Shown here piece by piece: positions 46,670 to 57,359 of a DNA stretch of 64,000 bases; position 1 is the first letter of the stretch; every line of letters begins with the position of its first letter. The stretch is from Dipteris shenzhenensis (lineage: Eukaryota; Polypodiophyta; Polypodiopsida; Gleicheniales): assembly GCA_047967505.1 (NCBI GenBank), contig CM106538.1; one strand, 5' to 3'. A program made the position numbers and the translations under genes. The notes under the pieces were generated by a model. The model worked only from the letters and a program-made list of their open reading frames with translations. It ran no database searches and was not told the origin of the DNA.

Positions 46670-46694
46670 CCCTATTCCACCGGCAGAATAGGGG
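46670..46694 (+). repeat. Hairpin motif P1
   Basis: Arms CCCTATTC and GAATAGGG flank CACCGGCA. It is the first complete copy of the family. Confidence 0.85.
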
Positions 46695-46735
46695 CAGATG
46701 AGGAGTCACAGCATTCGCCAGTTCATTCAAGATTG

Positions 46736-46760
46736 CCCTATTCCGCCGGCAAAATAGGGG
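46736..46760 (+). repeat. Hairpin motif P2
   Basis: Arms CCCTATT and AATAGGG flank a GCCGGC-centred loop. It lies in an ~84-bp sequence repeated with P3 (shared CACAGCATTC, CCAGTTCATTCAAGATTG and GATGCATGTCAAA flanks). Confidence 0.85.
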
Positions 46761-46818
46761 GAGATGCATGTCAAACTCCTTTGAGGAGTCACAGCATTCA
46801 CCAGTTCATTCAAGATTG

Positions 46819-46856
46819 CCCTATTCTGCCAGCAGATTCTGCCAGCAGAATAGGGG
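46819..46856 (+). repeat. Hairpin motif P3 with duplicated centre
   Basis: Arms CCCTATTC and GAATAGGGG enclose a tandem doubling of the centre (ATTCTGCCAGCAG twice). Confidence 0.85.
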
Positions 46857-47996
46857 AAGATGCATGTCAAAGCTTGTGTAAGTCTGTTGTAGGACAAAGA
46901 CCTTTGCGGGACATGTTGGAATGTGTGGTGTGTAACTGTTTCTCTCTGCCTCTTTCTTTCTCCTTCCCTTACTTTCTGTGTCATCTTTCCAAAGCAAGTT
47001 TGGTGCTGTTTCTCTGTGCATTTCATCACTGGATCACAAACTCAGCGGGAGAATGGCAATAGTGCACACTGAAAGAGTGAGGAAAGGAAGGTAGAAGCAT
47101 GTCTTCTTCTTTGTTAATCATATAGATTGCTCCTTAGTGAAGCTCCACACAGCACATCCAGAGAATTAAGCTCGATTCAAGCATCCTCTTCTCTCCCTCG
47201 AGCATCATGCGTGTCCTCAAATTCTTTGTTTCAAAGAAGAAGAAGCTCTCCCATCCTCCTCCTCGTTGTTTCTCCGGCTCCGTTCATCCCGCCACCAATC
47301 CCACCTCCCTACTGCCTGGGAGATCCGTCCAGGCGATGAAGCCGGATGCAATAAGCTTCTTCAGCTTTTTGGTGCAGAGAATGAAGAGCAGCACCTCCAG
47401 ATCATTAACCTCATCAATCACAGTTGCAAGTAGCAACAGCAGGCATCGGAGCTCGAGGATTCTCTGAGCTCGTCATGCTCTTCGAAGGATGAGGAATGTG
47501 TGGTGTGTACTAGAGGGTGATGCTACTATTGCTACGACCAGAAGCTGAGACCTTGAGCCATGACATCTCCCATAGCCCACAAGATGCGGAGGGGATTGGA
47601 TGCAAGCTGAGCTTTGTACCACTCCCAAGCACTGACCATGGCCTAGGAATCGCTCTAAGAGTGCATGTCAAACTTTGGTCTTCTACTGAACATGCCCTCA
47701 AGCCTTTCCTCGACTTTGGGCTCTGACTTTTGCAATTGTGTGGGCTCTGAATTTTGCAATTGGAGGAGAATGAATGTTTGGTTCTTCTTGGAAGAATCTT
47801 GCAGTTTATGAGTTAGCGACATGCAACAGATAGCTCTTACACACCGCCTCCAAGTTCATTGTCTCCTCCTTTTCCTCTACTCCTCTTTGCTTCCTATTTT
47901 CCTTTGATTCTAGTTTTCGAGGTTCGCACCATCCATCTCTTTTTGCAGTCATTTGATGTGTGCAAGCTTAGTCCACCGATCAATTCAAGCTTCTAT
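46857..47996 (+). other. Possible but unsupported small gene region
   Basis: An 86-codon forward frame (47207-47467) encodes a basic Ser/Arg/Lys-rich peptide starting MRVLKFFVSKKKKLSHPPPR. A second 69-codon frame lies at 47517-47726. Neither matches a family I know. The base composition is slightly more gene-like than the surroundings. I do not call a gene. Confidence 0.2.
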
Positions 47997-48030
47997 CTCC
48001 CCTGTTCCACTGGCGGAATAGGGGGGAGAG
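47997..48030 (+). repeat. Hairpin motif P4
   Basis: Arms CTCCCCTGTTCC and GGAATAGGGGGGAG pair with one mismatch, centred on ACTGGC. Confidence 0.85.
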
Positions 48031-48133
48031 ACATTATAAGGAATGTTCATTTTCTCCCTTAATAGTTTATGCTGTCGTTATAGCTTGTTGCTCCTTAGCT
48101 TAGTGATTGCTTCTTCCCACATTGTGAGTCTCT

Positions 48134-48164
48134 CTCTCCCCCTATTCTGCCAGTGGAATAGGGG
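48134..48164 (+). repeat. Hairpin motif P5
   Basis: Arms CCCCTATTC and GAATAGGGG flank TGCCAGTG. A CTCTCTCTC run precedes it. Confidence 0.85.
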
Positions 48165-48560
48165 ATTTGAATAGTGCCACTTGCCTCCTTCAAGGACGTT
48201 GAAGGTCGGTTGGTGAAAGGAATCTGGCCATGGAGACTGAGCTACGGGCATTGGATTTGATTTGTTCACAAAGTTGGAGCCTTGGAGATTGTCCTGGCCT
48301 TGGTTTGTTGAAGCCACTAGAGGCTTGTATGGATGCGCCTCTCTTGAAGATGGCCGACTACGCGTTTGAAGAGTTGGGAGCTCTAGCATGCTTTTGATAG
48401 GGTCTCTGGCCTTAAAGGTATGCAGCACTAGAGAGAACATAGAGAGTCTTCCATTGAAGGTATGTAGCACTAGAAGAGGAGATAGAGAGTCTTTCATTTT
48501 GGGTTGAAAAAGCTTTTGATTGAATCTATCCCCCTTATTAAGAAACCTCCTGATGTCACT
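48165..48560. other. Spacer between hairpins P5 and P6
   Basis: It contains a near-direct duplication of GAAGGTATGTAGCACTAGA and AGAGAACATAGAGAGTCTT-like sequence at 48410-48495. No gene is supported. Confidence 0.5.
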
Positions 48561-48589
48561 CTCCCCCTATTCCACCAGTGGAATAGGGG
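48561..48589 (+). repeat. Hairpin motif P6 (most perfect)
   Basis: Arms CCCCTATTCCAC and GTGGAATAGGGG are perfectly complementary over 12 bases, with a 2-base loop. Confidence 0.9.
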
Positions 48590-48962
48590 ATTGTATAGTT
48601 TTTGGAATGCACTTGATAGGAATCATATAGTTTATTGAATGCATTTGATAAACTAAAATAGCTTTTTAATGAAAGGAATACATCTTTTGATGAAATGAAT
48701 TTAAGAGAATGGAGACTGTTAGGTCCCTTTTTGCCATTAGTATCCTTGGATCTCAAGCATTCAAGCATCTAAAAGATCACTTGGAAGCTATGTCAAAGCT
48801 TCAAGTTGATGTATTAGGGGATTGCCATGATTTTGAAGAATATTGAAGATCACTTGCATCTCAATCATCCAAGAATATTGAAGAATACTTCAATCTCATT
48901 GTATCTCAAGCATACAAGATTATTGAAGATCACATGGAAGCTTCAAGTTTATGGCCTCCCTA

Positions 48963-48992
48963 CCCTATTCCGCTGGTGGAATAGGGGGAGAG
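48963..48992 (+). repeat. Hairpin motif P7
   Basis: Arms CCCTATTCC and GGAATAGGG flank GCTGGT, followed by GGAGAG as in P2 and P4. Confidence 0.85.
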
Positions 48993-49190
48993 GTAACACT
49001 ACATCACTTGGACGCTACATCACATTTGGCTAGTGCATCTAATAATGTCCAACTGGGCTTCAAGTTATTCCCTATTACCTACATCTGGTAAACTTGTTGC
49101 ATGTGGTTTGTAAAATATCACTTGGCGGCTTACATATAGATGAGCAAGCTGAAGTGCACAGGTACCATAGAGAGACACCACCATAGAAAG

Positions 49191-49230
49191 TGTGTGTGTG
49201 TGTGTGTGTGTGTTTGTGTGTGTGAGCGTG
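49191..49230 (+). repeat. (TG)n microsatellite
   Basis: An almost pure TG tract with one TT interruption is followed by AT-rich alternating sequence to about 49320 and a short GA tract near 49345. Confidence 0.95.
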
Positions 49231-49359
49231 TGTATACATATTTATGTACATACGTATATTTATATTTATATAAAATAGACTATGAATAAATTCAATATAT
49301 ATAATATATATATAAACATATAATCCTATTTCGTTAATTTTTAGAGAGAGAGAGAGAAG

Positions 49360-51427
49360 GGGGGGGGACCCAGCAGAGCGGGTCTCTATCCCATTGTAGA
49401 CGGGTCAGGTTACTCGTGTACATAAGAGAACTTTTATAAAATTTTGCAAACTTCTACTCTGCAAGTGACAAACAGAGTCATTATTGCATTTGACCTCTAC
49501 ACAACTGCTGCTGCCGTCCTCTGAGAATCACTAGATAAGACCATTGGATCTCTTGCGTCTATTTCTTCAAAATCATACACAACTACTTGATCAACTCCAG
49601 ATAGAGAGCACCTCCAAATGACAGATCATTTGAAACCCAGGATACCTTTCTGAGCACCTCCAAATTATAGCTTCTGTTCTACCATTCGTACTGGGAATAC
49701 CGTTGGCAGCTAAAACCGCACCTTGCCTAGCATCGTCATCTTCTATTCTGACTCCAAGATACTAGGACCTCTGACAATTCTTGGGTGAGGGCAATAAGGA
49801 ATGTTGGGATAAGAACACCCCAAGCAAGAAGGATTTTGGGTTCCTCTACAAAAAGAAACGTAGAATTATTATGAGTATCTTAATTTCTAGTTTACGACTC
49901 ATCCTGGTCATCAAAGCCATTTGCCTATTTAAACCAACTTTGAACATTGACACCTCAGTGGGACAGTAGCTGAACTTGTTCTTTGAGCTTTGCCAACTTG
50001 TAGTGTACATCCATTCTCACATACAACGGCACCTTCTCCACCTCTCCCTAGAATCTATTGCATCCTCATTGATTAGTGCCCTTCATGCTACTTTGCGCCT
50101 TCTGTCCTCCATGTAGTACTGCTGGTCCTGCATCTGTTCAGGCATGTTCCAACCCTTAGATCCTGCTCTAGCCATCCACTGCCAGCATCGCCATACAGTT
50201 GTTGTTGGTCCACGCCATCATTGCCAGGTATGCTGTGAGGTGTGCTGCCACATGGCAGTCTATTTGCTGCCCATGTGGCAGCCCCATAGTTCTCTCTCTC
50301 TCTCTGTAGGAATGATGCCCACATGGCAACCACAATTCTGCCCATGTGGCACTCTTCCAAACCCTCCCCAATGCTCTCCTTACATGGGGGCTTACAAATG
50401 GGGAGGTCACCTATCCATTTCCAACATCCTTTGTTCTCGAGGGTACAGGGGGTCTGATGATGAGTCCATCCTCCGATACTCTCAAAAAGTGGTCGTGATA
50501 GAACTAAATCTTGGTGGCAACTCCTAACCACCCCCAAGTTGAGATGTATGGAGCTGGAGGAGATCTAACCGTATGATACAATTAATCTCATCACGTGGGA
50601 TCAACTCGATCAGTGCATCCATACTGTACTGAAAGGAGGGAAGCTGGTCCATCTAGATACCGTGGCAGGCAAACCATACCATACTTTATCAACCTTGCTC
50701 TATGATATCTGTCTAGATGTAGCATCATCTCCAGGAAGCTGGGTGTGCCATTGGAGTATCTGAAGGAATCCATCGCGTGAACCACCATCGTTGAACACTG
50801 ACACATGTATTGTCGGAAGATGCCTCCCCTTGGCACAAACCGTCTCATTATGATCACTCGAAACCTGAAGTGCAAGCTCCCAAGCAACATGCGCATGGCA
50901 AACTCCTCTGGTCTGGTCCTGTACTGATATCAAAATCCAACTGATCTGCCATGGTTACAAGATCCGCTATCCTGTGGTAATTACATCACCATGCTACATA
51001 GCCCCCTATGATGCCCTCTTTGAGGTCAAATCTAGTAGACGGACACCAATGAACGACTACGCTCACAAACAACGGGCATCCAGCAACTCACTAGGAGCAA
51101 AACTACAGTGTCCAAAATCTTGCATTGGCAATCACCTCATCCGACCCATCCAGATGTCCAGCATCTTATCATACATAGCACTAATGGAGAAGGCTAATCA
51201 AAAAATAATCCACATTCTCTTCATTTAAGCTACGACTACTTGTGAAGACTATATAATTTTATTTTAGTCTCTCCCAAACAAGTATTTCCAAGCAAAAAAT
51301 GCTTACAAGCTAGCTGATAGTGCAACACACCACTTAAGATAGAAATAATGTTAGTGCAACAACAGCATGAACATGGACAAAAACTTCAAAAGGAGAACTT
51401 TGCATGTCTGCTAAAACGGCAAGAAAT
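49360..51427. other. Unassigned region with long but unrecognised frames
   Basis: Minus-strand frames of 149 codons (50088-50537) and 101 codons (50591-50896), and a forward frame of 127 codons (50144-50527), overlap each other. Composition is less AT-rich than the flanks, suggesting decayed coding sequence, probably of a transposable element. I recognise no domain. Confidence 0.3.
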
Positions 51428-51515
51428 ATATCTAGATGAATCTAGCAATGTGCCAAAGCTCATCCTCTGAAAACTCAACACAGTGCAGTTTCAATCTCAT
51501 GATAGTCACTCACAA
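51428..51515 (+). repeat. Dispersed repeat shared with 4635-4725
   Basis: CAGTTTCAATCTCATGATAG and flanks recur here in the same order as at 4635-4725. Confidence 0.7.
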
Positions 51516-52702
51516 GGTTGAAAACCATAAACTCCATCACACATTGCAGGGACTAGCTACTATAGCATCCCCTTGATGTTTCAGCGCCCAATGCTGGGTA
51601 TAGACCACTTGCATTTGTATCCCCTCCTCAACCCATCTAGCAGATTACACACTCACACAAATGTTTCTCACTGGACAGATAGCATCCATAAACTTTGCAA
51701 TCTTCTATTCTAGCTTAGTTTTCAAGTTTCTCATTGTCCAACTCTAGCGCCTATAAAAAGTTATTGCACTCTTGTAGCAATTTAACTCCTACACATCTAA
51801 GAACATGTAACACAAAGAATACCAAACTTGTTGCTACCACAAGGACAGAGGGGGAGAGAGATGGCAGTGCGAGAGTGGAAGACTAAGGGGTAGGGGGAAA
51901 GAGGGCAAGGGAGGTGTGGTAGGATGATCAGCAGAGGGCTGAAAAGAGAGGGGGGAGATGGAAGTGATAGCAAGCTACGTAGGGAGATGGAAGTGATAGG
52001 GAGATACATATTACAAGGTAAATACTTTATTAGTCCTAGATTTGTAGATTTAGAAATCCATACCACATAATTAATGAGATGAATTCTTATATGGGTGATA
52101 CTGATTTGAGGTGTTGTATTATTTATGGATTCAAAGCCAAACCGAAAACCAAACCTTGTTACTATGATTCATTGAGCATAAGAATTTTCCATCAAGCAAA
52201 ACCCATGGAAGTCCATTTCTCAATGGTTAAAAATGGTAAATTTACTTTTCCAAATGGCCTAAGATTTTTTCCCTAGAATAGTTAAAGAATTTATAAGGAT
52301 TTTTAAAATAGTACTTGAATAATGCCAAAATTCCTAAGTTGCTCTTTAAACAATTGAGGGTCATAACTCTAGAAGACATGTTTGATGCGCCTTCTCTACT
52401 ATCGTTAGTTTTGGCTAATTTATTGAGTGCAAGGGTATATATAAAAAAATTAGAAGATGAAATTGCCGAAACGCCCACTCATGAGGCCTACTGAACACCT
52501 ATTGTAGGCTCACAAATCAAATGCGGTCTCCTCCAGATTCTCGATAGAAAATTTTGCCCGTTGAGAGCATGTGCATGGCCTTAATCCAAACTAGCCAACA
52601 TTTCTTGTAAGGAAAACAAATTTAATGAAAATACAATTATATTTCATGTGCTCTTTATATTTAATTATATTAATTGTCTCATGATAAGAGTCATCGGGAA
52701 TA
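51516..52702. other. Intergenic, nothing recognised
   Basis: A short duplication of GGGAGATGGAAGTGATAG occurs near 51953 and 51981. No gene is supported up to the copia target duplication. Confidence 0.45.
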
Positions 52703-52707
52703 TACTC
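52703..52707 (+). repeat. Target-site duplication, left copy
   Basis: TACTC directly precedes the LTR and is repeated at 57355-57359 directly after the other LTR. Confidence 0.85.
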
Positions 52708-53059
52708 TGTGAAGATAGTGGGAGAGAAGGAAGGAGTCTCACCTGCCGCTTTCTCGCATACACAATGGGGGAATACACACAAAGGTGGAGGCTGAAAACA
52801 TTTTTCCTCTTCTTAGTTCTGAAAGCCAAAAGAACTCTAGTACAAAGAAATAGAAGAACCCTATATGTGGGTCTCAAACCAAACTCAGCTAACTAAGGTG
52901 GCATACTAACTGAGCGACAAACTAGAGTACATAAGGATATCTGTCATCTAGCTATTATTCAAGGGTGGTGTACCAACTGCATCTGCAGCTAACAAGTCGG
53001 TAACATAAATGCACAACGGTCACCCTCGCATATCACGAGTGGAGCTCGATATCTCAACA
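52708..53059 (-). repeat. 3' LTR of the copia element
   Basis: In plus-strand sense it runs from TGTGAAGATAGTGG to GATATCTCAACA. It matches 57004-57354 over its full length at about 92 percent by eye. Confidence 0.95.
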
Positions 53060-53068
53060 CTCCCCCTC
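53060..53068 (-). other. Polypurine tract of the copia element
   Basis: The minus strand reads GAGGGGGAG immediately before the 3' LTR start TGTTGAGATATC. Confidence 0.9.
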
Positions 53069-53085
53069 AAGCTCAATCCCAATTC

Positions 53086-54740
53086 CTACACACCAAGCAG
53101 GTCTTTGAACTTGCACAGCTTCTCTGCGCCCAATGCCTTTGTGAATATGTCAGCTACTTGATCCTTTGTGCTGACATAAACTAGATTAATAAGACCTAAT
53201 AAAACCTTCTCCTGCACATAGTGATAATGCACCTCAATGTGCTTTGTTCTAGCATGATAGACTGGGTTATTTGCCAAGTGTATATTTCTCATGATGTCAC
53301 AATAAATGACAACTGTCCCATCTGTAGACTGATGCATATCATAAAGTAGCTTATGCAACCAAGCTACCTCACATGCAGCGATTGCTACACCCCTATACTC
53401 AGCCTCTGTGCTCGACAAGGCAACTGAAGGCTATTTCTTGCTGCTCCAAGTGACTGCAACACTCCCAAAAGAGAACACATATCCACTGGTAGATCGTCTA
53501 TCAGAAATACTACCAGCCCAATCAGCATCAGTGTATCCATGCAACTGTATCTGAACCCCAGTCTCACAAAATAGTCCATACTGCAATGTGGACTTCACAT
53601 ACCTAAGTATGTGTCTAGCCACATCCAAATGCGGTTTCCTTGGAGCCTGCATAAACTGACTTACCAATCCAATAGCGTAGCTCAAATCTCGCCTGGTAAT
53701 AGTCATATAAATCAAACTTCCTACTATGCGTCTGTACATAGTAGGGTCTTCCAGAAGCTCACCTGCATCTGCACTTAGCTTCACATTCTGCTCCAAAGGA
53801 ACTAAAATAGGCTTACAGCATATCATCCCATATTTGGATAGCATGTCCAATCCATACTGCCTCTGCAAGAGCCGTATCCCACTTGGTGATCTAATCAGCT
53901 CAATGCCCAAGAAATAACGTAGCTCTCCCAAATCCTTCATCTCAAACTTCTGCTGTAATAGCATTTTCACATGAAGGATATCTCCATCACTATCACCTGT
54001 GATGATCAAATCATCAACATAAATGACAAGCAGCATAATACCTTTCTCTGTTTTTCTCAAATAAAGTGAGAAATCTGCCTTGGAAATCTGAAAGCCAATA
54101 GTGACAAGATATTGTCCTATCTTGTCAGACCATGCTCTAGGTGCTTGCTTCAAGCCATACAAGGCTTTCTTCAACCCCTGCAAACAAACTCGAGACCAGA
54201 ATGAACAGCATCAACATAACCTGGTGGTTGCTCCATAAAGACCTCTTCTTGTAAATCACCATGCAAGAAGGCATTCTTTACATCCATCTGATGTAAAGAC
54301 CATCCCTTTGATGCAGCCATAGCAATGACTGCTCTTATGGTTGCCATCCTTGCAACCGGACTGAATGTTTCTTCATAATCAATGCCATATGTCTGTGCAT
54401 ACCCCTTGACAACTAATCTTGCCTTCTATCTGTTCACAGAACCATCTGCATTGTGCTTCACCTTATAAACCCACTTACATCCAATTGCATTCTTGTCTTT
54501 AGGCAAAGGCACCAATTCCCATGTAGCATTTGCTTCCAAGGCATCCATTTCTTCATCCATGGCTTTCTCCCATTTTTCTTTTGCCATGGCTTGCTCAAAA
54601 GAAGTGGGTTCTGGTTCCTGTATCAGTTTGATCATATAGGCATACTGAATGGCTATAAATCCATCATAATTTAGCCTATCCATAGGATACCTAGCTCTGG
54701 TAGACCTACGCAAAATAGGCTCACTTCTTGGTGCTCTCAA
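53086..54740 (-). pseudogene. copia reverse transcriptase and RNase H
   Basis: The RT start region is at 54740-54426 ([18 protein letters not shown], then a stop before the continuing [10 protein letters not shown]). The RT core is at 54183-53431, with [15 protein letters not shown] and the catalytic LLVIYVDDLIITG. It continues to YLTITR-type YMTITRRDLSYAIGLVSQFM and GYTDADWAGS. After a stop, RNase H resumes at 53418-53086 with MSSTEAEYRGVAIAACEVAW and ends near ADIFTKAL. Key RT aspartates are present but at least two stops and one frameshift separate the blocks. Confidence 0.93.
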
Positions 54741-55025
54741 AACATCCCTGGTCTTCCTTACTCAAGGTGTAACAACAGAAGGAATACCCAACTCATCATC
54801 AATGCTCTGTTCTGAGCCACTAGATTCACCATCCACATAAAAGTGACCTGCATTCACATCAAACATGGGCTGATCTACCTTCTCTTTTCCTTTTCGTGAT
54901 ACCTGCATACCACTATCTGCATTGGTTTGAGGAGATTCTCCTAATCTCAATCTGCTTGTCCATGGCGAAGTATGTGAACCACTGCTAGAGGACACTGCAT
55001 ATCCACTAATATTTTGTGATTGCTA

Positions 55026-55781
55026 CTATGAATTATGTGCAGCATTACCATTTTGTGCATCTACATCATCAATCACATTTATTGGTTTATACCAGCTGCT
55101 CATCTCATCAACAACAACATCTCTGCATACTGTAAACTTACGAGTAGAAGGGTTATAGCATCTATACCCTTTCTCCTGCAGAGAATAACCAATAAAGATG
55201 CACTTCTTAGCTTTTGGGTCCACCAACTTGGACCTCAACTCATCTGGCACATGAACATAGGCAATGCAACCAAAAATTTTCAAATGAGAAATATCTGGTT
55301 TCCTACCAGTATACATCTCCTCTGGCGTCATGCCATGTATTGCTGCAGTGGGAGTCCGGTTCATTATGTAAACTGCTGTAGCAATTGCTTCAACCCAATA
55401 ATAATCTGGTAGGTCTTTTTCATTTAGCATGGCCCTAGATACCTCTCCAATATGCCTGTTTTTCCTTTCTGCAAGTCCATTTTGGTGTGGGGTATGACTA
55501 CATGAATATTGCTGCTTTATGCCATGCTCCTGCATGAACCTTGCAAACTCATTTGAGAGGTACTCTCCCCCTCCATCTGACCTTAGGCATTTGATTTGTA
55601 GGCTTGTTTCTTTTTCAACCATAGCTTTAAAAGCTTTGAAATGCCCAAACACTTCACTTTTCTTTTTCATAAAATACACCCAAACTTTTTTGTTGTAGTC
55701 ATCAATAAAAGTGACAAAATAATGACAGCCTCTAATAGATGCAGCTTTAGTAGTCCACACATGAGAGTGGATTAATTCCAA
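55026..55781 (-). pseudogene. copia integrase, first catalytic Asp replaced
   Basis: A 251-codon open stretch holds the integrase core. It includes YFVTFIDDYNKKVWVYF, CLRSDGGGEYLSNEF (second Asp), HTPHQNGLAERKNRHI (catalytic Glu) and the C-terminal LKIFGCIAYVHVP and CIFIGYS. The first catalytic Asp normally lies in an SDVCGP-type motif; here the position reads LIHSHVWTT, so Asp is His. The zinc-binding N-terminus and the GAG-pre-integrase part lie upstream (about 56200-55790) and are interrupted by stops. Confidence 0.92.
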
Positions 55782-55789
55782 TGGCTCTC

Positions 55790-56880
55790 CAATGGCTTCT
55801 TACTCTCTTGAACATGTCTAGGAAATGGTTTCCTTGCCTGTTTTCCAAATTGACAAGTTTCACATACCTTATGCATTTCTGCAACCTTGAATTTAGGCAA
55901 TCCTGCAACAATATTTTGGTCCTGCATTGATTTAAGTCGCAGTACATTAACATGACCAATGCGTTATGCCAGATATCAATATCTGCAACTACACCGTTCC
56001 CATGTGCAAAAATTGTTGCACTCAATTCAAGCATGTCCGCATCCAACATAAACATCCTGCCCTTCTTCTTTCCTTTTGCTATCAAGTGACTCCTTATTTT
56101 TCATATCCTCAACAAAGCATCCATGAGGATTAAATCTGACCTACAAGCCGTGCTCAACCATTTGACCAACAGAAACCAGGTTCTTGGTGATATTCAGAAC
56201 ATGAAATACATCAGACAGGTATTTCTTTTTCCCATCCTGCATAGACAAAGGAATTTTACCAATCTGCACAATAGGATGTGTAGTATCATCACTAGTCTCG
56301 ACAAATCCTGGTCTTTCCATTTTCCTTGCATCCTACATCCATTCTGCATGACCTATCATGTGGTTTGATGCACTTGAGTCAACATACCACACATCATTGC
56401 TTTCTTCTGCACTTGTCACAGAATTGGTCATGTGCTACACCATAAACAGATGCTCATTTTTGTCATCACCTTGTCTACTAGAAGATGCATAATTCCCTTG
56501 TTGCAATTTTCCATTCAGGATGTCATTTTGCTTTTTATAGCAGTCTTTAGCCATATGACCCATTTTACCACAGTAGTAGCATTCAACATTGCTGTTTGCA
56601 TTTTGGCCTCTCTGCCATCCACCACGACCTCTTTGGCCCCCCTGCCTCTAGAGTTACCACGTCCTCCTCCATAGGACTGATTTTCTTGAGTTTGCTGCAT
56701 ATTTTGATTTCTACCATGGCCTCCAGATCGGCCTCCTCTACCTCTGCCTCTACCTCTTCCAGCATTTGAGTAGAAGACACTTTCTTTTGAAGTTCCTCCT
56801 AAAGAAGATGCACCACCATTTCTCTGCTCTTCAGAAAAAGGGTGTCTCAATCTGAGACAATGCACTCATCACTTTCTGGC
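55790..56880 (-). pseudogene. copia gag zinc knuckle and protease remnant
   Basis: The minus-strand frame contains a Gly/Arg-rich stretch, then a CCHC knuckle CYYCGKMGHMAKDC near 56582-56540. The protease site near 56370 reads DVWYVDSSASNHM, where the usual D-S-G is D-S-S. Pre-integrase text continues with stops (for example around 56150 and 55800). Only about 140 bases separate the LTR from the knuckle-proximal gag, so the N-terminal gag is deleted. Confidence 0.85.
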
Positions 56881-56990
56881 TGTGCTACGTGTAGAGATTT
56901 GCTCCCAAACTCGAAAAAGGAAAGCAACACTGGTCCTCTTACCAAGACACTGCAAACTTGGTTTGCTTTTGAGATCCTTACCACGAACCA

Positions 56991-57003
56991 GGCTCTGATA
57001 CCA
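56991..57003 (-). other. Primer-binding site (initiator tRNA-Met)
   Basis: The minus strand reads TGGTATCAGAGCC directly after the 5' LTR. This is the standard plant copia primer site. Confidence 0.95.
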
Positions 57004-57354
57004 TGTGAAGATAGTGGGAGAGAAGGAAGGAGTCTCACTTGCAGCCTTCTCACATACACAATGGGGGAATACACACAAAGGTGGAGGCTAAAAATAGTTT
57101 TCCTCTTCTTAGTTGTGAAAGCCAAAAGAACTCTAATACAAAGAAATAGAAGAACCCTATATGTGGGTCTCAAACCAAACTCAGCTAACTAAGGTGGCAT
57201 ACTAACTGAGCCACGAGCTAGAGTACATAAGGATAGCTGTGATCCAGCTATTATTCATGGGCGGTTTACCAACCGATATACAGCTAACAAGTCGGTGACA
57301 TAAATGCACAATGGTCACCCTGGCATATCACGAGTGGAGCTCGATATCTCAACA
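57004..57354 (-). repeat. 5' LTR of the copia element
   Basis: This is the partner of 52708-53059. It sits next to the primer site, so in minus-strand sense it is the 5' LTR. Confidence 0.95.
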
Positions 57355-57359
57355 TACTC
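57355..57359 (+). repeat. Target-site duplication, right copy
   Basis: TACTC is identical to 52703-52707. Confidence 0.85.

Larger units (their letters stand above)
52708..57354 (-). mobile_element. Complete but inactive Ty1/copia retrotransposon
   Basis: The element is 4647 bases, oriented on the minus strand. It has two LTRs of 352 and 351 bases, TG...CA ends, a 5-bp TSD, a primer site complementary to initiator tRNA-Met, and a polypurine tract next to the 3' LTR. Domain order gag knuckle, protease, integrase, RT, RNase H defines copia. The LTRs differ at roughly 25-30 positions by eye, so the insertion is old. Most of gag is missing, and the polyprotein has several stops and frameshifts. 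Confidence 0.95.

Noticed and set aside
47207-47726. Small basic protein gene
   Set aside because: Two short frames without a recognised family, splice model or conservation evidence. Reported only as an unsupported region.
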